DNA from: Amborella trichopoda
Taxonomy: Eukaryota; Streptophyta; Magnoliopsida; Amborellales; Amborellaceae
Reading direction: 5' to 3'
Assembly (NCBI RefSeq): GCF_000471905.2
Contig: NW_006500337.1
Span: 76,651 to 140,650, forward strand
DNA: 64,000 bases
Positions 1-13,000 of the stretch are shown one piece after another; position 1 is the stretch's first letter; each line of letters opens with the position of its first letter. The notes beneath the pieces are model-generated. The model was given only the letters and a program-made list of their open reading frames with translations, made no database searches and was not told where the DNA came from. The translations under genes were made by a program, and so were the position numbers.

Positions 1-806
1 TGACACGTTAGCGTTGGGAGTAGAGGGCAGGACTTTATGAGAGCACGCCACGGGGGTGGCAATGGGTCAAGTTTGGTCCGGGTACTGAAAAAAATTATAG
101 GATTGGGACCCATACCCAATTTTGACCGGACCGAAAAAAAAAAAAATATTTCAATAGGGAAAAGTTTATATAAGGTTGCAACCTTAAAATGTAGAACTAC
201 AGATGCACTTAAAAAATCCATCGAAAAATGTTCTTTTAATATTGAAAAACACTCTAATTGATCATCTCGACATTGAGATGTATGACTATGAAGAAAAATA
301 AAGATTTTGAGTCCCATAAATGGTGTATCTTACAACACATTATCTAGACCATCCATTTTAAAGATTTTCATATGTTTCTAGATCAATTTGATTTTAATCA
401 TTTTTTAAGTTAAAAACTGTATAATTAGATATGAAAATAGATTTTGAGATAATCTTAAGAATATTTAATCAAAATTATATGTTATGATAAAATTTGAAGG
501 TACGCCGTAAATGGATTGTTTAAGGTTGCAGCGTTATGGAATACACACCCTTTAAATGTTATCTTAAATATATACATGTATTATTTAAATATTATAATTA
601 AAATATATAGATATATTTATTTAAATATTATATATTAAATATTATTTAAATAACAACACTATTTGGGTCTGGTAGGGTTGGGTCCACATGGACCCGGGCC
701 CAAATTGGCCAACCCCGTTGGTCAAATTTTTGAACCCATACCCAGACTGGGGTCGGATTCGTTCGTCAGTTCCAGGATCGGGTGTGGGTCCATTGCCATC
801 CCTACC
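1..806. mobile_element. hAT-like GC-rich MITE, interrupted by a second MITE
   Basis: The ends of the segment from about 51 to 805 are inverted copies of a GGGTGGCAATGG-type terminus (left GGGGGTGGCAATGG, right CCATTGCCATCCC), followed inward by runs of GGTCCGGGTC-like sequence. The same ends occur at 13192-13586 and 23119-23504, where 8-bp flanking repeats are visible. The AT-rich middle (157-550) is a separate MITE inserted into it. No coding capacity is seen; short reading frames here are accidental. Confidence 0.55.
157..550 (+). mobile_element. Mutator-type MITE, copy A (TTGCAACC flavour)
   Basis: A 394-bp copy of the main MITE family of this window. It starts GGGAAAAGTTTATATAAGG, ends with the inverted form ATACACACCC, and carries the family core (a CATCTCGACATTGAGATG-like hairpin and a TCTAGACCATCCATTTT block). 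The flanks show only weak duplication, so this copy is older than those at 3380, 47971 and 51530. It sits inside the hAT-like element at 51-805. Confidence 0.7.
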
Positions 807-2170
807 CCATCGTGCCATGCAAGTTTTTAGGGAAGAACATTTAATACAGAAATAGAAAGACATTATATGAGATTACTTGAGTTTTTTCAAAAACATCATG
901 AAATCCATTACACACGGTGAGGGGTGAAAAATCTATTACGAGATTGACGGGTAATCTTTAGAAATCTTTAGCGTGAGTATCTCTACCCTATCCCCACTTA
1001 AAAAAATATTTTCCTCTCTCAAGTATACACTGTATTCTATAATTATTAAGATAAGTAGAAAGTGAAAGTAGGGGATGTGAAAAAAGAATCTAAATTCATT
1101 TGAACAAGTGTACGAAGACAATTTTTTACTGCAATCATAATAAAAAAATTTCTACCTCCCTCTCTCCCCAATTTCGGTTGTAACCCTCATCTGACTCTCA
1201 CATACAAACAAAATGTTTTAATAATTGGTAAGTGATAGTAAGGGGAATCTAAATTGATTTCAACCGTTGTAGAACTTGATGATGGACAATTTTCTGCTGC
1301 AATCATAATAAAAATATTTCTACATCTCTCTATCCCTGATTTGGGTTGTAGCCCGCCATCCGCTTTCGTATAAAACAAAAATAATAAAAATAATAATTAG
1401 TAATTAATGATAAATTACACAATACAATCATAATAAAAAAATTTCACACAACATAATCTTCATAAGACATTAGTAAAAGTTCAATTGAAATAAGATACCT
1501 CTTTAGTCTCTTTCAATGCTTCAAAATTTTCTACTATAATTATCAAACCTTCTAGTTTGCTAATCAAAGTTTTTCCTATTTTTTAACTTGTACCATAAAG
1601 ATTTTGATTTTGGTATCATAAATTTATTGCTTAATTGAAGTTATATATAGAGAGACATTTGAAAAACTTCTTTAAAAAACAAATAAACATAAGGCTTATC
1701 ACAATAAAATCATGTTATTCCAATCATATTATTCCAATGACTTATCATGTTGAAACCAAAGTCTAATCATGTTAACCAAACATAACCATATTTTTATATT
1801 TAGATGGTAATGCACTTCTTATATTTCTTCCAGACATAACCAAACATTACCAATGTATTTCCCAAGTTGCATCTAAATACTACCCAAACAGTAATAATAT
1901 ATTTAGAAGTAATATATTACGCTCGTAATATATTTCACAGATAATATATTTCTAGGTATCCAAACGACCCCTTACTGTTCTCCTTCCATGGTCATACCGC
2001 CTTTTCTTGGTTGCATTTGTGAGTTCATCTCTCGAACGTGTTCTTTAATACCAAAGTTTTTTCATCCCAAATGTGTTTATATCTCAAGTGGGGGTTAGAT
2101 GAAGCGAGAAACATTATCGGTGTTTCATTAGAGGAATTTGTTATGGTGGGGTTTTCCATGTGTACCTTTT
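806..2170. other. AT-rich intergenic DNA with an imperfect direct repeat
   Basis: No gene is visible. Roughly 1058-1192 and 1230-1365 are diverged direct repeats, both running from a GTGAAAGTAGGG/GTGATAGTAAGG block through CAATCATAATAAAAA to a TTTCGGTTGTA/TTTGGGTTGTA block. The rest is AT-rich with no recognisable feature. Confidence 0.5.
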
Positions 2171-2175
2171 ATAAG

Positions 2176-2410
2176 AGTGGCAATGGGCTGAGTCGACGGC
2201 ACCCCGATCCAACTTTGGCACTAAAGTCCTGTTTCGGCCTGGACCATGCTAAAGGGGCCTTGGCCTACTCTTGGGCAACGTGGTGTTGCCCGTCCTTGTT
2301 TATGGGTCTGGGCAGTGTCGTGGCCTTTGGCGTAACTCTAGCCCAGGCCAAACATGAGGCCTAGATTTCAGGCTCTCACATGCAAAATTTAGTGGCCAGA
2401 CTCAAACTAT
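2176..2410. mobile_element. fragment of the GGTGGCAATGG (hAT-like) element
   Basis: Starts with GAGTGGCAATGGGC and continues into GC-rich CTGGGC/GGCCT runs like the elements at 13192 and 53426. No clear right terminus or flanking duplication is present. From 2411 to about 3017 nothing recognisable is seen. Confidence 0.35.
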
Positions 2411-3017
2411 TTAAGATCCGAGTAGCCCACCGTCATACAATCTTTCTTTTTGGGAAATTCAATAGGAAGATTGTCCCTTACCTGTTTTTTCAAATGGTTT
2501 AGAAATAGTTTTTTGAAAGTGTTAGTAGAATGGTATCAGTGAGAATATAAACTACAATATGGTGATTAGGGTGCATGGGTGTTACTACCACGACCCAGCT
2601 CCTTTCCCACCGAACAGTCTTTTAGATGGAGGAGTATAATCCTCTGCCACATAAAAAAGACCTAATTTTAATTGTAGTACAGAGATTTCGAGTACTTTTT
2701 TATGGGATAAAAACATTTCAAGTACTTCAATATTTAGAAAACCTACTAGCACAACATACCTACAAAAAGAGAGAGAGAGAGAACCAATTCTGTATCATTC
2801 TGGATTTTGTCGAATTGGTATTGTGGCCTCTCTAAGCTTAGGGCGAGAAAGACTAACTATAACATGTATGGATTAGTAAAAGGTTTCTCTTATTTTTCTT
2901 TGAACTTGAGAGGCAATGGCTTTTTATTTGTTTATTTTTATCATATTTATGTACATATGTCCTTTGTTTTAGTTTTGAGAAAATTACCTGTGCATCCCTT
3001 ATTAATATATAATTATG

Positions 3018-3372
3018 AAAATTACCCTTAATTTTTCAATATTACGCGCATATCCTTTTTCTAGTTTGATTTTTTTGTCTCCATTTTTCTCTAATTCCGG
3101 GTATTGAATATATGATGTCACATAAGACTACAGATTTCCAATGTTGGAAGTCACAAGGTTACCTCGTGATTTTGGATTTCTAATATCGGAAGTCACAATG
3201 TCACCTCATTAGGACATTAGATTACCTTAGGACTTTGGACATTGGAAATCGGAAGTCGTAGGATAACATTGTGATTTTGGATTTTCAACATCCGAAGTGA
3301 AGTCAAAATAGAAAGAAAATAGAATAGGACCATATAGGGGATATGCGCTTGATATTTAAAATTAAGTCAATT
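3018..3372. repeat. inverted-repeat element with TTCCAATNTCGGAAGTC subrepeats
   Basis: The left end (TTACCCTTAATTTTTCAATA then GCGCATATCC) is repeated inverted at the right end (GGATATGCGC then AAATTAAG). Between them, blocks of AATATCGGAAGTCACAA and CGTGATTTTGGAT recur three times between about 3125 and 3305. It looks like a non-autonomous foldback element; its right edge is where MITE copy B was later inserted. Confidence 0.45.
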
Positions 3373-3379
3373 TTAGTAA

Positions 3380-3705
3380 GGGTGAGGTTTGTATAAGGTG
3401 CATATGTTGTGCTATACAAGTGAGACGCACCTTTAAATTTTGCCAAAAGATATAGTATAGTGTCAAGAACTTTATGTTGGTTTGAAATTCATGCTCAACC
3501 CTAATTGGAAAATTTTAAAATTATAGAAAGGTGTTGATTTATCTATAAACACTTCAAAATCTTGAAAATAGATAGTCTAGATAACTTATTACAAAAATGA
3601 ACTATAGGAAAGTTTTACAACTGCAGAACACTCTTTTTCTATTAGGTATTTGAGCTGTACCTTACTGCTGTAGTATAAGGTTGTGACCTTATATAAAATT
3701 TTCCT
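3380..3705 (+). mobile_element. Mutator-type MITE, copy B with perfect 9-bp target duplication
   Basis: Begins GGGTGAGGTTTGTATAAGG and ends with the inverted ATATAAAATTTTCC. The 9-bp sequence TTTTAGTAA is found immediately before (3371-3379) and after (3706-3714), a perfect target-site duplication of Mutator length. The interior is a diverged version of the family core. Confidence 0.75.
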
Positions 3706-3811
3706 TTTTAGTAATTAAGATAATAATATGAGATACAAAGATAAGATGAGAGAAATCAGATTTTGGTAAACTGGCCATGTGCAACGTAGATCCAGTATAG
3801 TACATGTTATG

Positions 3812-3990
3812 ATGTGCGAGTTAGTTCAAGTGAAAAGCTTAAAAAGTACAACGGGTAGCCCAAAAGAACATAGTTGGAAGTAATAAGAAAATATATCGAC
3901 ACTGACTTCACTGATGGTATGGCCCTTGATTTAGTAAAATGATGGACCAAAATTGGCTCCAAATAGTTGGAAAAATGATGATGATAATTA
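3812..3990 (+). mobile_element. 5'-truncated RTE-type LINE tail
   Basis: Matches the end of the longer RTE fragment at 31540-32085: GTGCGAGTTAGTTCAAGTGA, AACATAGTTGGAAGTAA, then CCAAATAGTTGG and a GATGATGATAAT-type tail. Plant RTE LINEs end in such short trinucleotide repeats. Confidence 0.6.
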
Positions 3991-5767
3991 TGGTGATATG
4001 AGATATAGAGATAAATTTCCCCTTATTTTTCAAGTTCTTCCCCCCCCCCATATCAGACAGGTGAATGTAGCGTCCTCTTTTTGTGGAATTCAATTTTCAT
4101 GGATGGGTATTCAAAATTTTGAGATGCGTGGATTAGGAGGACTTGTATTCGTCAAAGAGAACGAGAGATCAATCATCATGCTTGGACTTGTATTCGTCAA
4201 GAGAAAAAGCGATCAAGCATCATGCTTTAGATGGCAGGGATTGTACAATATGAGACTATTGATTTTTGGTATAAGAAAGTCACTATCATCTTTATACGTT
4301 TTATGGAAAATTTGGGCTTTACAAATGTGTCATTTGGAAAAAATTTCGAACTTCAAATGGTAATTTCCTGATCACCTGATTTCACATTTGATGGTTAGAG
4401 TTAATTAATTTTCTTGTTAAAAAATAAGAGGGCTTATGGTGTATTTTTCCTTAAATTGGGATTGCAAACTACAAGGCCATTAATTTTTTGGAATAAGAAT
4501 GTCACTATTGCCCCTACCTTTGTAATGGGAAATTGGGCAGTTAGAGAAGTTATCTTCTTCACAAAATTCAAGGGAAAATTTTTAGACTTCAATGGCATAG
4601 TCACCATATTTCGTATGTTATGGCTAGGGTTGATTATGATTTTCTTGTTGAAAGATAAAAAGATCTTATTGTACACTTTCCCATAAATTAATGATATAGA
4701 GTTTAAATAGAAATTGGCCCTGGCTAGCAAGTTTTTGAATAATAGAGGAACAAGGTTGTGAATAATAGATTTGATTGTGATAAAGGAGAATAATGACAGA
4801 GAGAGAGAAAGATATTTTGTTTCCATTTAAAGTGAATCTCATAAATATTAAATTGAATACTGCTAGTATATCGTTTTGAACTTTGTTTTAAAACTCGATA
4901 ATTTCTTATCCTATTTGAATTGGTCGGGATCAAACCCGTTTCTGAAAGGTGTCCCGGGCTGGTTCACACCTAAATCCCTCCTTTATATACTTTTCCTCCT
5001 TATTTTTTAGCTTATCATAATATCCTTTTTAGGCCTCCACTAAATTGGCACCCCAAAATTATTCTTTTTTATTTTATTTATTTTTAATGTTTTTTTCATC
5101 ACTAATTCGAACTGATTTAGATTTGATTCAGATCACTGATTTACCCATACGATATAGATCTATAGGTGAACAATCTACCCCACCGATCTGGGTTTTATCA
5201 ATCATGGAACTATAAAATAATTTTGTACTTTTCTATTGTTTAATTCTTTAATTGTTTAATTAACAAAAATAGCAAAACGCATAAAAAGTTTCTGAAAATG
5301 TAAAAGACATGTAACTCTCTAATCTATTCAGAAAAAACGGGTAGGGGCCTATCTTCCCCCCCTGAATTGCTCAAAAAAATGTCTAAAGAGGCTTTCCATT
5401 GTTGGGAAAATATGATGCATAACTATGCTAAAATCTTTATATTTGATTCTAATTTCATTAGCTTCTATCATTTCTAGCATGGCATTGGGTTTATAAGTCT
5501 GATCTCACCACGAATTTTCAGAAGGCAAGTTAACTTCGAGACAGATATAATGTTCTTATTCTAGAATTGATCTTACAGACACAAGCCAGTACATCATTTA
5601 AAGAAGGGTGAAGTGGGGCTCTATAGGACATTAAATTCTTTTATAATGACATTTCGATGAGAGTTTGGCAACAAGTGCTTAATTTTATAAAAAGAAAAAA
5701 ATTATATTAGGCATCATTTTTATATATAAAAGTAACACGCATCTTAAAATCCCACCAGTTGTTATGA
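3991..5767. other. intergenic DNA, no gene recognised
   Basis: Contains a short tandem duplication at about 4139-4226 (a 46-bp unit around GGACTTGTATTCGTCAA) and two weakly similar blocks near 4230-4400 and 4440-4690. No supported coding sequence; reading frames here lack family resemblance and overlap on both strands. Confidence 0.4.
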
Positions 5768-6060
5768 CCAGTGTTATAAGGATGGGACTTGTTGCCGATG
5801 ACCGGTCCAACCACAATGGATTTTAGAGAAATAAAAATAAAATTCGATATAGCAATTTAAAAATATAAAATATATTAAATTTTTTTGCCAAATTTCATTT
5901 AGCTGATCTAATCGGTAAAAACTGACTAGTCTGACTTGCTAAAACCTGTTAAACATTGGTTTAAATTTATTTTCAACCAAACCTTGTTTTTACATTAGAT
6001 TAGTAAGGGTCTGACAAGTCAGAACACCAGTTGGTCCTTGAAAACTATAGTTTTGACCTT
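5768..6060. mobile_element. possible hAT-type MITE remnant
   Basis: Starts CAGTGTTATAAGG, close to the CAGTGTTCGAAAA end of the element at 51262, and contains GACCGGTCCAA and TTGGTCCTTGAAAAC blocks of the same flavour. No flanking 8-bp duplication was found, so the assignment is tentative. Confidence 0.3.
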
Positions 6061-6130
6061 AAGAAACACTTCAATTTATCATCTAGATTATAAATATGAA
6101 AAATAGTGCATCTTGTAATATATTATCTAA

Positions 6131-6938
6131 GAAAAAGTTTATATAAAGTTGCAACATTCAAATGTAGAATTAAAGATGAACCTAAAAAATCCATTGAAAA
6201 AATTTATTTTAATAGAAAATCTTCTAATTGATAATCTCAACATCGAGGAGTATTAGTATGAACAAAAACAGATTTTGAGTTTCAGAAATAGTGCATCTTG
6301 CAACATATTATTTAGACCGTTAATTTTTTAGATTTTCATATGATTATAGATCTACTTGCTTTAAACTATGTTTGGAGTTTAAAATTTTATAATTAGATAT
6401 GAAAGTAGATTTTTAGATAATCCTAAAAATACTTTATACTAAGATTATATGTTATGATAAAATTTGAAGGTGCACCTTAATTGGATTGTTTAAGGTTGCA
6501 ACCTTATGCAAACCATACCCGGGTGTGGTTTGTATAAGGTTGCAGCCTTAAACAATCTATTTAAGGTGCACCTCTAAACTTTGTCATAAGATGTAATTTT
6601 GGTATCAAAAAAAATTTAGGATAGTGCGAAAATCTATTTTTATTTTTAATTATAAACTTTTAAACCTAAAAAATGATTCAAATAAATCAAATATATAAGT
6701 ACATGAAAATAGACTATCCAGATAGTGTGATATAAGATGTACTATTTTTAAGACTCAAAATATCTTTTTTTTTTTCATATTCATGTATCTTAATATTGAG
6801 AAGATCAATTAGATTGCCGAAATGATCAATTAGATGTTTTTCTAACATCAAAACAACCTCCTTTAAAGGATTTAAAGGATTTTTGAGGTGCACTTTTATT
6901 CTACATTCTAAGGTGACAACCTCATATAAACATTTTCG
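6131..6938. mobile_element. two Mutator-type MITEs abutting in opposite orientation (copies C and D)
   Basis: Copy C (6131-6520) runs left to right and ends AACCATACCC; copy D (6521-6938) begins at the next base with GGGTGTGGTTTG and is inverted relative to C, so the pair forms a roughly 800-bp imperfect inverted repeat. Both carry the TTGCAACC-flavour ends and the shared core. No target duplication is seen between or around them. Confidence 0.7.
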
Positions 6939-7064
6939 ACTAATTTATTAAATGAAGACCATGGGCATCCTAGAATTTATCAATATAACTTGGGTCTTCT
7001 ATCAGCTTGGATAGACTATGTAGGCAGCTTTGAGCTCCTTATTTCAATTGAGAGGGCAACAGAG

Positions 7065-10000
7065 ATGGTGGGGATTGGAATACTGGTAAGAAAAATATGA
7101 ATTTTCTCTTTCTATTTCATCCATTAATTTATAAATATTATGATTCTTCTTTAATTTGAAATTGGGTTTTGATTTTTGGTTAGAATTTCGAGTTTTTGTG
7201 CTACTGTTTCTCTTATTTCTCGCCTTTTTGGTGCATTTCAAGGAAAAAATAAAGCCGCAGAAAAAGGAGGCGGAGAGGAAAAGAGATGATTTTTGGATTG
7301 AGACATGGGATTCCATTGCACAGCAGTATCGGTTTGATAGAGATGACCATCTCTCTGTAAGTCTTCTCAGTTTGTGATTTAATAATGTTATACGAGAGAG
7401 AGAGCAAACTTTTGGTTGATTAGCCATGTAACTCTTCTTGGGGCACAATGCAAATTGTTTTACAGAGAGAAAGACCCAAAAATGGTTTTTTTTTTGTTGA
7501 CGAAAACCCAAAAATATTCTTTTTGGCAATGTAAATTTGGACTGTACAAGTGGGAATTACTCTTCATTTATTCAGTTTTCTTATTTGAGCAAACTTGTTG
7601 GAAGCTTTTACCGAGAGAAAGATGAATCCATTGTTTGAGAGAAGGTCTAAATTGTGTAGCTTGAGATTAAATGTTTGGAATCAATATGCGTAAGTTCATT
7701 TTTTTAGTTTATGGGGAAGTTTTCTGGAGATATGATAGAGAGAGAATGACCTAATTGATTGTAGACATGCAACTCTTGACTCTCTATTTTAGACTTAAAC
7801 TGCAGCATGTCCATTCATGTTATTAAAGTGAATGAAGCTTTTCTAGTGAGAGGGAGTTCTGCATTTTTGTTTTAGAATGAGAAATATGCAAGCATTTGGT
7901 CAGATGTAATTATAGAATCTAAATTTTGCATTAGACAAGAGTGTTGCCATTCATTAGCAACACTGTCTGCCAGTGCTGGAAAACAATAACTTAGGTCGGG
8001 ACTTCTAGGGTCCTGTGCCCGAATCAGGTCTGAGAGACTCTACCAAGTCTGTCAGAGATCTACCAAGTCTGTCAGAGACATGGTCGAGTTCATAAAGAAT
8101 AATATTCAAATAATCGGAACCGGCCAGATTTTGCACCTCGTTAAGTCTCTCACTGCAGGTTGTGGGTTTGAATTCCAATATACCAATTAGAAAAAGGTTG
8201 GTAATTCCACTTAGGCACCCTTTGCTTGTTAATGTAATGCAAACTGCAAAGCAGTAAAGAATCAGCAGTCTTCAAAGTCAATCATCAGATGAAGAGAAAA
8301 CGAGAATTCATGTACCCATTCTTGTGTTTTCTAAAACATAACCAAATGGCAACTATCATGCATGTCATCCAAAAGTTCAATACAAGTCTGAGTCATATAC
8401 TATCTTGGCATGTGAAGATGATTTTGGAATTAGAATAAGCTCTAGGAAAGGATTCCAATCGCATTCCTATTATCAGACGTTCATCTTGAGTCTCTAGATG
8501 CACTATGTAGACGTACATCTGGTCCAATACTTCTGCCTTCAATGAAAAGAACCCTATCATTTCCAAATCTCTTCATGAGCCTCAAATAACTTTATCTCCA
8601 CCCTCTAGAGGCAATCCAACTCAGACCTATGTTCCTCATAGAACTTCTAGCCGCCACTTCCATCCATTCGGGCTTAAAATAATTGTCCCGATCAACATCA
8701 ATGTGAAAGGTCAGATGGTTTGTGCATTCAATATATACAGGTTTAGTTCTTTCTTGATTGAACTAGACTGACAATTTTTCCCTTTTGAAGCCAAAAATTT
8801 TAACTTAAATGAGGAAAAAAAGGTAATTTCTGAATTATTATGTTATAGTTCATTCTCCTAAGTGTGACGGTAAAAGGCTCGGGTAGCTAGTGCAACAGCG
8901 CGGGTTCGAGTCTTGAGAGCGGCCACTTTGTGCATAAGCTAAAGGTTAGGACTGTTTCCATGTCCCCCCTCCCGGGACCCTGCTTAGGCGGGACCAGCAC
9001 TGGGTTACGGCCCTTTTTAGTTCATTATCCAAAGTCCTAATTTGCATTCAACAAGAGTAATCTTTCGATGACGTAGAAATCTTGGGGTTTATAGTTTAGC
9101 TTTCGCAACATGGTTGGTGATAGGACCTTATAAAAGCATCTTTTGAATGAGACATATCTCACAATGGTCGAATAGGCAATGAGGAGAACTGAGTTGGTTT
9201 AAGGTTAAGCTTAATAGAACAAAGCATCTAGAGTTCCTGAAACAATGAACTATCCATGGTGAGATTTCTCTAAAATGAACCTTACATTTCTTCTTAAACA
9301 AATCGTCCAACCATGACATTCTGCAATGCTAAAATGCTTTCTACTCATTAACATTCCCCCCTAAAAAAAAACAAAAAAAGCCTCCTCATTTATTTGTTTA
9401 TCAAGCAATTCCGGTGAATGCAACTGTTCAATTATCAATAGGGCAGTATTTGGAAAATCGTTGAGTCCAGCTCAGACTTGATTTAGTCACTTGGACTTGG
9501 CACCTTGCCGGGTCTAGATTCTCCCGACTGCCTATGAGGAAGGTTCTGGACCTGAGCCACCTGGGTTACTGCAAAGACCCAGGTGGTTCTATGTCAGATT
9601 TGCTTGAGTGGCAAGTTTCACATGAATTGCCAGAAACTTGGTGAATCCAACACTGTTTAAGTGACTATTTGTTTGGTGGAAAATGAAAATTAAGTTTCAA
9701 TTTCTTTTGTGAATAAAAGAAAAGAAAAAAACAAAAAAGAGAGGATGTGGGAGATTTTGGATTTGGGATTTCACTTTGGTGTAAGACTTTGCAGACTTTG
9801 GATCAATTAGATCTGAAGTCCAACTGTAAAGATACATTGAAAGTTTCATTTTGTTTTGTTTGAGGATCTATTTGCAGCAGGTACTTGATTTGCAGTCTTT
9901 TTATTTCATTTTTTTTGAATTTTCTTTCCTCAAAAATGTTTGAACATGTAAAGATTTTTAAATTTTTAAGTAACAATTTCATCCTTTCTTTTTTTATTTT

Positions 10001-13000
10001 TCTGAATATTGCATAATTTACCCATTTCTCTCTCTCTCTCTCTCTCTCTCTCTAGACTCTGGTTGACTCGCAGGACCGACTCAGGGACTTGCCAAGCCTG
10101 CTTGGACTGTGCCCTGCATTGTCCTTATACCCAGTTGAGGGTTTTTAAACACTGCCCAGTGCAATGTAGCAAGAAAACTGATTTTCTGCTGACTCTCATT
10201 TCCTCAACAAGCATATTCTGTTGGGAATTGCTTTGCCATTCCCAATGGCATATACAGCTCTGTGGCTTGGATGTTTGCGTTTTTTGAATACTTGATTACT
10301 GCTTGTGGCTGATGAGTGACAGCATTTATATAGCTCATGTGTAGGGAAGTGATTGCACTGCCATCCCGTTCATATGGGAGAAAGTGTAAGCTTATTGGTT
10401 TTTTAACAGAAGGGATTCAAGTTAGATCTAGATATGGAAGAGGTTGACCATCACGGGCTTGGGTATTGGTTATTTGTCCAACACAAAGTAAAGTTGGACA
10501 AATACTTGCGAGTTTGGTTGGCAAGTGCATTATCTTGATGCAACCTAGTCTTCAAGGTCATTGCTTATCCTCAGTAAGCCAGAGTTGTTGTACATGCAGT
10601 AAACATGCATCAAAACAGTTGGATAATACACAGTGGATACTTATAGGGTCATAGACTTATTCTGCGGGTTGCATGTTTGTGGCCATGCTTTATTGCCATG
10701 AAAGAGTTATAGTTGCAAACCGCTACCTGTTTGAAGGGTGACATCTCATATCTTTCATGGTTTTCACTGTTCCTTGAAATCCTTTTCGTGGTTTCCTTGG
10801 ACTAGAGAGAGGAAACATGAAATGTTCATATTCAGGTGGTTATGGAAATGTTATTCTTCACATTGATGATGATCACTAAAACAGTTAGCAATTTAGATGG
10901 GTGATGGAATTTTTCCCTGGAATATCTCATGGTTAGAGCCAGATATATAATATGCAAGAAGGGATAAAGACTACTGAAATTATACCTTTGGATTAATGAA
11001 ATCATTCCCTGAGCTGTTTGTTTCCTTTTGTTATTTTTTATTGCCTTTTGGTTTTATTTCCATATTCTTGAATTTGAAACCTGGTATTTTCTATTGGTTG
11101 AATCATGCATGTCATTTTGAACTTTTGAAAAATTTGGCCACAGGTGAAGAAGGTCAATGATTCAAGGCCATTTGGGACCCATATATTGGAATCCTTCCTG
11201 AATAAATTTTTCCCTGCTGGATATCCCCATAGGTGATTTCCATTGTCTAACTTTGTTGGTCACTGTAAGCCTGAGCTAGGAGCTAAAAAGGTTTCATTAT
11301 CCATTTTATGTTGTCATTATGGTGTGCATGAAGGACCTAAAGTAAATTCTTTTGGTTTCCTTTTCAATATTGGATCTGCAGTGTAAATGAAGGGTACCTG
11401 ACATATACTAAATTTAGGGCTTTGCAACATGTTTCCAGTGCCGCACTCTCAGTGCTATCAACACAGGTTTGAATTAAGCATTTATTTTCTGTAATAATAT
11501 ATACTACCGCAAGCCCATAAGAAAATTAATCAAAGGAAAGTATACAAAGAGACCATTTACTTTTGGTACAAGGAGGTTACAATAACTATTGTGTGTCAAA
11601 TTTCAAATCGGATGGTTGTAAGAGTGTCATTTATTAGACTCAAAAGTTAAATTTTTTTTTACTTGAACTTCTGACACACCCCAAGCCATCCAATTAACTG
11701 GATGTAATTGTGACCACCTTGTAACAAAGATAAATGTTCTCATAGTATGCAAGTCCGTAATCAAAACATCATGGACATTTTCCATTTGTTGTGTATAGTG
11801 TGTTGCTTCTGAGTTCTGGCCATGTTTAATTTATGCAATTTTCTTCCAATGAAAGAAATTCTTGATCAAAAAAGGGGAGGTATTCAAAAATTAGATTTTG
11901 AATCTTGCCCCTCTTTGGATCAATTCTATTCAATTTATAGAACTAATATCTTTTTTCTAAATTAATTTGCTTGGCTTTTCATTATAAATGCATCCTTAAC
12001 AGATATTTGATCATCACTAAAAATGTGATAATTGAATGGATGTACATTCTTGTTGTTTGTATCTCAAGCTACTTAGCATTCTTACGGTTATGCAGTCATT
12101 GCTGTTTGCTGCAGGCCTGCGGCCTACCCCAGCACAGGCAACAGCTGTAAGCTGGGTAAGAGCAAATGTGATTCTCTGTTTTGATAGTTTTATAGGGTTT
12201 CCCTCTTTTGCAGCTCTTTTTTTTTTGTGTGTGGGGGGGGGGGGGGTGGTGTGGGAATTTACCGGAAAAATTCCTGTTTTCTATTCGCTTTTGAAAGCAT
12301 ATAGTGTATTTTAATTATATCTTTTTTGTTATAAATCTGATTAAACTCAAATTTGGTATGTCTATACTCCTCACTATCACACACCTGTAAAAAATATTTA
12401 AAATACTTAAAAACACCAAAACACCCCCGACTACTATAGGGGTACTTTGGTCTTTTTTTATTTTTTATTTTTTCTTTTAAACTATTTTTTATGTGTATGA
12501 ATGTGAAAAAAATGGACCTACCAAATTTCAGCTTATTCCAATGTATAGAAAAAAAGATCAATTAAAATACACTTTATGTGAGTGTAAAATGTGAAATATG
12601 TGGGACTATTTTTGAATTCCTAATATAAAAAAGAACTTTTCTGGAAATTTTCCTTTCCTTTTTGTCTTTTTAAATGATGGTGATTTATTTCTTGCGGCTT
12701 CTTCTTTTCTTCTGCATGATTGTTATTTCTTAACCAAAATGTTTGTAGGTCATCAAGGATGGAATGCAACATGTTGGGAAACTCATATGTAGCAATATGG
12801 GTGCAAGAATGGACTCGGAACCAAAGCTTTGGCGGATACTAGGTATGATTTAAGTCCAAATTGTTATTTTAAAAATTTCATGTGATTGAGATGAAATTTT
12901 CACTTTCTTTTTGTAGTTCCCTGTTTTATGTTTTGGTTGTGTCAGCAAAATGGTCCACCTGATGGAGATGGTGTTCTAGTAAATATTGTTGTGGCATTGC

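Noticed and set aside
7044-7529. 161-codon minus-strand frame over the start of RUS2
   Set aside because: It is antisense to well-supported RUS2 exon 2 and shows no family resemblance.
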